This document shows, in pieces, positions 57,536-64,000 of a stretch of DNA of 64,000 bases; position 1 is the stretch's first letter; every line of letters starts with the position of its first letter. Under the pieces are notes generated by a model. The model was given only the letters and a program-made list of their open reading frames with translations. It was not told where the DNA came from and did no database searches. The position numbers were made by a program, and so were the translations under genes. Source of the stretch: Bursaphelenchus xylophilus (taxonomy: Eukaryota; Nematoda; Chromadorea; Rhabditida; Aphelenchoididae); NCBI GenBank assembly GCA_904066235.2, contig CAJFCV020000005.1:3467501-3531500 (forward strand). Direction: 5' to 3'.

Positions 57536-57884
57536 CTGAAAATAAATTTTCGTTAATTATTTGACTTTGATTATGATAGTAGAGATCAAGTGTAATATAA
57601 AGTTATATCAAGTCTTTTTTTAATCTCCAAATATTCGAAAAACATACGTTTATTCTTGTCTCAGTTGCTACAGGTACCTGATTTCAGCACCAGTACTAAA
57701 ATTGCACAATATTTTTTCTTGCAACGGAATGCCAAAAAATGTTTTCCGTTTGAGAGAGGACCGTCTGAGAGAGGAAAAATGGAACAAGAATAAGATTCAA
57801 AATAAATTTTCTGCGGAAATCGGATTTTTTCATAGTCAACTTCGATCTCATTAATCAGACGTTGCGATCTGCATCTACTAACCC
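57536..57884. promoter_or_regulatory. Divergent spacer between RING-like gene and TOPBP1-like gene
   Basis: About 350 bp that should serve both genes. GATCAAGTGTAATATAA, a version of the recurrent intronic word, lies near 57585. A TTTGAGAGAGGACC / TCTGAGAGAGG direct repeat lies near 57750. No exon supported. Confidence 0.4.
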
Positions 57885-59114
57885 ATGGCCAAGTTTACGT
57901 TGTACGCGCGAAAATCGGATGATGTTGAGGAGGTCCTGGAGATGCTCAGCGAGTGCAAACAGGTAAAATAAGTCCTCCAAGGTGTTTTCTGCTCTTTTTA
58001 ATTTACTCTTTTGACCTTCTGAAGATGAGGAGTATTTTTTGTTCCAACTCGGCATTGGATAATATAATTTTAAAATAAAGGATATTCTGGTACCTAATTT
58101 ATTTCTTTCAGCGTCTGGAGCAGATGCATGTTGCCTTGGAGTATTTAGAAGACCAGGAGATCTTGGATATTGATGAGGTTGACAACCAACAATCGGCGTT
58201 TATCATCAACACATTTGACGGCCAAATTTTTGATCATCTCCAGGAGAAAAATGCTCGGTAAGACCTTTGATCTTTATTATTTTGCTCTGTTTAGAATCTG
58301 GTCTCATCATCTGCTTTCCCAATGTCTCAGTCAATCCAAACCCCTTCCAAAAACGCCGCTTGTGTTACATTCCTTGGCGTTCGAAGGCACAGCCATCAGT
58401 TTGAGCGGGATGAACAAGGAAAAGAAGACAGAATTAAAGAAGAAGGCGGAGATGATGGGCGGAACTGTTCTTCCCAACTTTTATTCGACCACGGACCTTC
58501 TGGTTGCAGAAACTCTTGACACAACCGCGCAGAAGTACTTGGTAAGCAGCCTCTTTTATTATTCATCGTCTTTAGGCCGCCGTCAAATGGAAGATCCCGA
58601 TTGTCCGACCTGAATTCATCGACAAAGTTTGGAGTCAATGTGCAAATCCAACCTCATTGAAGGACCCGAAGTTTCTGAAAGAGTACCGAGTACCAGTTTT
58701 CAAAGGGTGCATTATTTGTACCAGTGGTCTGAATCCTCAAGAAAGAACTATTGTAGGCCAGTTAGTGGAGAATCATGGAGGGAAATATGTCGCGGAGATG
58801 GCCAAGGATGTTTGCACGCATTTGGTTGTGGTTTCGCCTGCGGGGGAGAAGTACAAATTCGCTAGTTTGTGGGGAATCAAGGTGTGTTGGAAGTCTAGTA
58901 TAATATAGCTAATTTCTTGGATAGTATCAATTTTATTTGGGCCGTTTTGATACTAAAATATTTGGAGTTTTAGGTAGTAACTCCCACTTGGCTACGACGC
59001 TGTGTTGAAACTGGTATGCGGTTCCACGAACGCAAGTTTCATCCGGACCCCGAAATTGCCTCCAGAACGAGAAAATCCGTCCAGAAACCCACTAAACCGA
59101 CCGTGAAAGCTTGA
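57885..59114 (+). CDS. Short TOPBP1-like protein with BRCT0-1-2 only
   Basis: Exons 57885-57962, 58112-58257, 58295-58541, 58576-58881 and 58974-59114 give 305 aa. It matches the first third of TOPBP1 (Dpb11/Rad4, C. elegans mus-101): a BRCT0-like start, with TFDGQIFDHLQEKNARI aligning to the family segment before BRCT1, then BRCT1 (about 95-185) and BRCT2 (about 195-285), where VFKGCIICTSGL matches TOPBP1 closely. This module binds phosphorylated RAD9 and Treslin/TICRR for checkpoint and replication start. The protein then ends after a short basic tail (SRTRKSVQKPTKPTVKA). BRCT3-8 and the ATR-activating domain are missing and no further exon is seen. Two introns are only 34 and 37 nt. Confidence 0.85.
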
Positions 59115-59451
59115 AATATCGAATATTTATGTATAAATATAAAGAATACTACTTTTTCAAAAGCATTTACAAAGTCTGGAGATAAATTTTGCCATCAAAA
59201 ATGGCCTCGAAAAGTGAGATCACCGGTTTTCATGAGATTTCGACTGGTAATAGCGAGAAGTGACGTAGTTTTTTTCGGGTATGCATTGTATGTGATGTGC
59301 TGACTAATTGCAAGTCGATTTGGATACCATTATGGGATTTGTTGGCTTATATTGGTTCTGAAATTTCAAGTGTAATATATTTTTTGAAGAAATTTGAGGA
59401 AATTTTGAGAAAAATTGTTTTTCAGTGCCCATAAAAAGTAACTAACTGTAA
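59115..59451. other. Convergent spacer after TOPBP1-like and basonuclin-like genes
   Basis: No complete gene. On the minus strand a TTTCAG acceptor at about 59358 opens a frame of 17 codons to a stop at 59304 that would continue the basonuclin-like exon 4 in phase, so a last short exon may lie here. Confidence 0.4.
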
Positions 59452-60846
59452 TTATAGACCCGACAGTACCTGTAAAAAGTTCAGCAGCCCCAATTGCATC
59501 TGGATCAAGCTCGGGTTCGGCTGAATTCCACTGAATAATGGATGAATTTTCGGGAATTGGAATGTGTTCGGTAGTTGAAGACCGGAGTCTCGTCGGAACA
59601 GCGGAAGCCGCGAGTGCAAAGCCGAGCCCGAATGGAGTTTTGGATTAGGATTGGCCGAGTGCCGGTTCCTGAAAAAGAAAGAAATAAGTTTTTTGGGAAA
59701 AGGGGTGATTTGGGTGTAAATTAAGGTCATAAAACTTGTCAAAGGCGAAGGAAATTGGTTTATTTCCGTTACAGTTGCTGAAAATAGTATTCTAAACGTG
59801 ATTTAGGAGGGCTGACGTGATTGGGGTTTGGGTTAAAAAAAGAAAATTTGGGCTAAAACAAGGTCATTTTTGATGATTGCTCAAAATTTCTCTCAAAAAT
59901 CTTGTGGAAAAAGCCCTTGGAAATGTTGATTATGCTCTTAAGAACCTCTACTAACCAAAGACGCCGTATTTTACCTGCTCCTTCGCGACGAAAACATCAT
60001 TTCGCATCCCAGCACGGTGCACTTGTGCATCTCCCGCAAATGCACCGCACTGTTGTGGATCTTCAGCGCGCCCTTATCGCAGAACGTCTTCAAACACTTG
60101 ACGCATTGGACTCGACGTTTGGCCGAACGCACGGAATTCGGCGACTGAAAAAAAGATAAAATTTTGGTCCCAAATCCTCACATTTTTATGTTTTTCGTTT
60201 GGTTGTGGAGATTTTTGCGGGCTCATGATGCTGCTGGAAGGTTGATCTTGTTGTTGGAAAAGCTTCTGCATAAGTTCGAGACTTGGACCGGGCTGGAAAA
60301 TTAGGAATTTAGGGGAAAATCTGGTAGGTTGTTCAGAAAGTTCGTTCGTTTTTTCATTGCTTTGTTTTACAAGGATTGTTTGTCGTTTGGCAAATGGAAT
60401 ATATGTATTTGATGCAGCTTTTTCTCCTCTACAAAACTGGCTGTATCAAATAAATATATACCCTTCGCCAAACAACAAACAATCCTTGTAAAGCAAAGCA
60501 ATGAAAAACGAACGAACTTTCAGGACGACCTAATAGGTGATATCGAAAAAAGTTTGATTTTTCTTTGATTTTGAAAAGAAAAGTTGTGAATTATCTTTTG
60601 AAAAGATGTGAAATTAAATTTTACAACATTTAAAATACGAGACGCATTCATTTTATATGTTTTTTTGACATCATTTTGCAAAAATTGCCAAAAAATAGGT
60701 AAAAATGGATGACAGAAAATATAAATGTTTTGTATTGTAAACTACATATTAATTACAACCCTATGAACTCATCTACTCACCTGTTCTCTCTCCTCGTCCT
60801 TGCTGACCAGGTAATCTACCGTAAACATGCCTTTCTTCGACTCCAT
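59452..60846 (-). CDS. bnc-1: Basonuclin / Disconnected-type C2H2 zinc-finger transcription factor
   Basis: Exons 60846-60781, 60292-60182, 60144-59975 and 59668-59470 join in frame; reading on gives a stop at 59452 (187 aa), while splicing to 59357-59304 would give 199 aa. The paired fingers are diagnostic: [20 protein letters not shown] followed by [15 protein letters not shown] and then [19 protein letters not shown], which matches Drosophila disco and vertebrate basonuclin almost residue by residue. These are nuclear DNA-binding proteins; C. elegans BNC-1 sets motor-neuron identity. Disco and basonuclin usually have further fingers or a longer tail, so this gene is compact or its model is incomplete at either end. 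The long non-coding upstream tract fits a developmentally regulated gene. Confidence 0.82.
60327..60530. mobile_element. mariner-like MITE with ~65-bp inverted repeats
   Basis: A 204-bp element starts GGTTGTTCAGAAAGTTCG and ends CGAACTTTCAGGACGACC, flanked by TA (60325-60326 and 60531-60532). The inverted repeats extend about 65 bp and contain ACAAGGATTGTTTG. The start GGTTGTTCAGAAAGT is typical of mariner-group termini. It lies in intron 1 of the basonuclin-like gene. Confidence 0.88.
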
Positions 60847-62350
60847 TCGCCTACCGTAACCCGGGAGAAGAGAGCGGCCGAGAGGACCGGATGGCTTGTC
60901 GCGTCGAATGCACTCTGCCCTCGGGGCATGAGGGCCTTTTTAGGGTTGACGTGTCCCACGGTCTCGCCCCACGGCCCTCGGGGGCCTCAGCCGAAAAATA
61001 GCGTATTGGCGCACAGTGCGGTAAAATTGGGCGGAGAAATGGGTCGACCGCACAGTGCAATGGGTTGAGGGGTCGGCGAAACGGGCGAGAAATGGACTGT
61101 GCAATCGACTGAAAGAGAAGAAATGACAAAAATGGGTAGTAAATGCACTGTAAATATAAGTTGGTTAGAGAAAAGGTGACTGCACAGTGCAGTCACAAGT
61201 TTTAGACCAAAATTTGTGACTGCACGGTGCAATTTTTTGTCAAGCCGAAAAATTGCGAGGAATTGCACAGTGCGAAAAATACAAGTGTCAAAAAACTTGC
61301 CAAATGCACTGTGCGCTCGAAAAAATCAGCTTCAAAGCGATCGCACTGTGCATTCATCAAATGAAGCTGATTTGAGTACTGCACTGTGCAAAAATTTGAA
61401 AAAGTCGAGGTATGATTAGTAAACGTATGATGTGTAAAAATCAAGTGTATACTGACTGCATCGTGCTCTCAACAAATAAAAAAAACTAGTTTTATGATTG
61501 CACTGTGCAATAAACTTTATTGCAAAAGTTTGTCAAAAAACTGCACCGTGCGGTAGAAACTCGTGATCAATCTGCACTGTGCGGTCGAAAATTCCGAAAT
61601 TTTGTGAGGATTTTTTGCACAGTGCAATTGTCAATTTTCAATATAAGGTATGTTCCGCAATGCGCTAAAAATTATAAAGTTTTTCGATGAAGAATTTTTA
61701 TTGCACTGTGCAGATAATAAAAATGCTTTTTTTGCCCGCAGCGTGCAGTAATTTCAAAAAATTTTTCCAAAATTTTATTTCAAATTCCCAACCTGTTGCA
61801 GAGCACAAAAAAATAATTTTGCCTTCGAAGAGACGTCAGAGAAATTTGCCAACTTTTAGAGAGCACAGTGCATGAAATTACCCGCTCTTTTCTCGCTTTT
61901 CTTTTGCTTCCAACTCCGCCCTCAGGCAGTTCGCGGCCCATTTATGGCCAATCACGGGGTGCGGGCCGTATTTTATGGTAATGGAGTGCGGCAAATCGGT
62001 GGCCATGACATCTTCCCATCGGGCCGGCCTAGTCGTTTTTTCCCCCCTTCTCGAGGGCGCCAAAGGTCGTTGGGGGGAGGCGAAAGGAGGGCGATGACAA
62101 ATGACATCTCCGGCCCTCCACATTTCCTTTTCGTCACATTTTCGCGATCCCCGTTTACATCCATTTATTTTATTGGAAAAACAAACCAAAGACGGGCTCC
62201 TCGGGCAAAAAAAAATGAAGAAGCGACGGTAATCGAAAAGACAGCTGGATCCGCGAGGAATGGGACGGCGGATTTCGGGGGATTCAGAGCGATTGACAAA
62301 TTTGGATGGAGATTTTTGTTGGATTTGTGGGCAGGAAGGTGACATTTTCT
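60847..62350. other. Basonuclin upstream tract with GC-rich islands and GCACNGTGC array
   Basis: About 60850-61010 and 61870-62340 are markedly GC-rich compared with the rest and carry no codon-like frame I trust; they may be 5' UTR or promoter islands. Between them (about 61012-61870) lie some fourteen GCACNGTGC palindromes or one-off variants, spaced 20-60 bp apart in AT-rich sequence. Confidence 0.6.
61012..61870. repeat. GCACNGTGC array upstream of basonuclin-like gene
   Basis: Palindromes near 61014, 61051, 61182, 61223, 61264, 61306, 61344, 61380, 61500, 61542, 61571, 61618 and 61702, with a final GCACAGTGC near 61864. Spacers share little sequence. I do not see matching terminal inverted repeats, so this array differs from the MITE-borne arrays in the phosphatase gene. 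Confidence 0.85.
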
Positions 62351-62599
62351 CGGTAAAGGTCATTGGTACCGTATGGTATGAAGCGACAGTAAGCTCTACA
62401 AAAAAATTTTTTTTTACTCGTTTCCCATAGTCTCTAGTCGGCGAAAATAGACGAACATCTCAGCTGAAACTCAAAATAATGGGCTGAAAATTTCCATAGT
62501 TTAGAAGTATGCTATTGACAGTCTGTATGCCAAATTGGAAGCAAATCTGACCATCCACTATCAAATGGCGTATGTTTTTTTATTACCCTAGATATTCGG

Positions 62600-62960
62600 T
62601 GTGCAATTTTTTTGAGGGCCTTTTAGGATAATTTAGTGTCAAATTAATGTCTCCAAATTCTCAGAAATGGATTCCCAGTTGTAATTTGATTTATAAATAA
62701 ACACTCTTTTTCAGGCGTATTTTACCTTGTTTTTTTCTCTTCCGAACTTTATCTTCTCCCTTCCAAGCTCAATATCTCTTGTAAATTTTCTGAGGGCCTT
62801 TTAGGATAATTTAGTGTAAAATTATTGTCTCCAAATTCCCAGAAATGGATTCCCTATTGTATTATGATTTTTAAATTTATTACCACACTCTTTTTCAGTC
62901 GTATTTTACCTTGTTTTTCCTTCTCCAAACGTTTTCTCCTCCCTTCCAAACTCAATATCG
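62600..62960. repeat. 178-bp direct repeat, two copies
   Basis: The word GAGGGCCTTTTAGG occurs at 62614 and 62792. Both units continue through GATAATTTAGTGT, TCTCCAAATTC, CACTCTTTTTCAG and CGTATTTTACCTTG, and end CTTCCAAnCTCAATATC. The units end in an acceptor-like CTCTTTTTCAG, but the frame after it is not conserved, so they are not read as exons. Confidence 0.85.
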
Positions 62961-64000
62961 CTAAATCATCCCACTCTCCTCACTCCAGCCACCCCTGAAC
63001 AACATAATCCTTATCTCCGGCACTCTGTTGACTACCGTCTCCGCAAATACATCTGGAGCCCTCCATTTTGTCGTTGGAATCCCCAGCGGGCGGCGGGAGT
63101 GTCGAGAAGTCGCCCCATTCCCATCTTGGCCAATTCGCGAGATTTCCGCGGGTTATTCGCCGCTCCCAATGGGCGCAATGGAACGACTTTGGGTCATCTT
63201 CAGCGCCGGGAAATAAAATTGATGGTCTCTTTTGGTCTTCTGAAACCCCACCGCCCGGCTTTCGACACTTGCGCAACTGGTGGCTAGCATAAGGAAATCG
63301 AGGTGTCGGGAGGGGCATTCGGGGATCGGAAGTGGAAAAAATGAAAAAGAAAAAAAGTAGAAAGATTGCTAATAATTTTTACAGTATTAGAAGACAAGAT
63401 AATAAAGCACAGAAGGCAAACAAGGCGCTTATATTATACTTGATGACTTAATAAAATCAGCAAATAAAATAAAATAGATAAAAGAAAGAAAGCAAAAAAT
63501 ATGATTAACAAAAGAATCCTATTACGTATTTTACAACAATAAAAAGTTCACAGATCAACAACCTAATAGAAATGACAAAATTTTCGACTCCTGATACCAT
63601 AGTGTAACGGGTATGTAAAAATGAAATTTTAAAAGCAACTTCTGCAACTAATGAACATCAAAATAAAGAAATCATACACTCATAAAACAGAATACATTTT
63701 TTGGTATAAATAAAGTGTCTTCAGACCGTCTAAAGAGCAGATTTCTCAATTATATTATACATGACGGTCAGATGTGCCAAGGTTAATATAACTGGAGGAA
63801 ATGAACTGGAAGGCAATTACAAGCATTTGAAATTTGTGTCGCTTATATTGTTATTATATTTTCTTCGGATTGTTAGGGTAATGAATCATCATGACACATT
63901 TTATGGCCAAAATTTTCAAAAATTGTGCCTTTTTGCCCAAAAAAAGTTTTTGATGATTTAAAATCAGATTTGTGGCATATGGTATTAATAAACTAGTGTG
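62961..64000. other. Terminal region, no gene supported
   Basis: A GC-richer block at about 62980-63320 stays open on several frames on both strands (112 codons on the minus strand), but none shows a recognised motif, and its CCATCCC/GGCGGG words look more like regulatory sequence. The rest to the end is AT-rich. The recurrent words CGTATTTTAC (near 63534), TTATATTATACTTGATGAC (near 63433) and CATGACACATTTT (near 63890) appear. Confidence 0.4.

Noticed and set aside
60010..60024. GCACGGTGC in the basonuclin zinc-finger exon as an inserted palindrome
   Set aside because: It encodes the conserved KCTV residues of the finger, so the site is there because of the protein, not the repeat.
3458..61870. 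CRISPR array from regularly spaced palindromes
   Set aside because: The genome is eukaryotic, the repeat is only 9-13 bp, spacing is irregular in most arrays and no cas gene is present.
61878..62363. 161-codon open frame in a GC-rich island upstream of basonuclin
   Set aside because: No motif, overlapping open frames on both strands, and high GC explain the lack of stops. Kept only as a possible 5' UTR or promoter.

Overview
The window looks like AT-rich nuclear DNA of a nematode. The genes are split by many introns with GT...TTTCAG borders and no polypyrimidine tract, several introns are only 34-40 nt long, and some start codons sit just behind orphan TTTCAG-type acceptors that look like spliced-leader acceptors. 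The gene families fit a nematode too: GH25 lysozyme, a basonuclin/disco factor, and a tyrosine phosphatase with a basic N-terminus. A clear NELF-B gene argues against Caenorhabditis, which lacks NELF. I cannot name the species.

Layout. 0.75-7.2 kb (+): GCLM (glutathione synthesis) and NELF-B (promoter-proximal pausing). 7.6-20.6 kb (+): three tandem ALDH3-type aldehyde dehydrogenases with identical intron positions, with a secreted histidine-rich protein gene between copies 1 and 2. 21.3-29.1 kb (+): SLX4 nuclease scaffold, whose introns hold an 852-bp TA-flanked element and a 3.1-kb inverted repeat. 29.5-38.0 kb (-): lysozyme, mitochondrial ribosomal protein uS5m and SEL1L. 38.7-42.8 kb (+): a catalytically intact tyrosine phosphatase with a nest of transposons in its introns. 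43.4-44.6 kb (-): steroid 5-alpha-reductase-like enzyme. 45.2 kb (+): small heat-shock protein with a textbook heat-shock element and TATA box. 46.1 kb (-): SmD2. 47.4 kb (+): aquaglyceroporin. 49.5-52.5 kb (-): UBA/coiled-coil/RING protein. 53.3-55.4 kb (-): cytosolic aspartyl-tRNA synthetase, head to head with DENR (+, 55.6 kb). 56.6-57.5 kb (-): RING-like membrane protein, head to head with a short TOPBP1 homologue (+, 57.9-59.1 kb). 59.4-60.8 kb (-): basonuclin/disco zinc-finger gene, followed by a long gene-poor upstream tract to the end.

The gene set is a mixed housekeeping and stress group (glutathione, aldehyde clearance, ERAD, chaperone, translation, DNA repair) and not an obvious operon or pathway cluster.

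The most unusual signal is outside the coding sequence. A 9-bp palindrome, GCACNGTGC (often TTGCACNGTGCAA), occurs about 80 times, against roughly one expected by chance. It sits in arrays inside introns and spacers, and even in the coding tail of SEL1L. Several arrays lie inside miniature inverted-repeat elements whose termini differ, so the palindrome behaves like a payload shared by distinct element families. Other non-coding structure: four intronic or intergenic tandem-repeat families (about 161, 124, 145 and 178 bp), two hAT-like MITE families, two TA-flanked elements, and recurrent words (CGTATTTTAC, ACACTTGAC) scattered over many introns. All exon models were built by eye; every complete model keeps frame across its junctions and ends at a stop codon. 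Counts of motifs are by eye and approximate.
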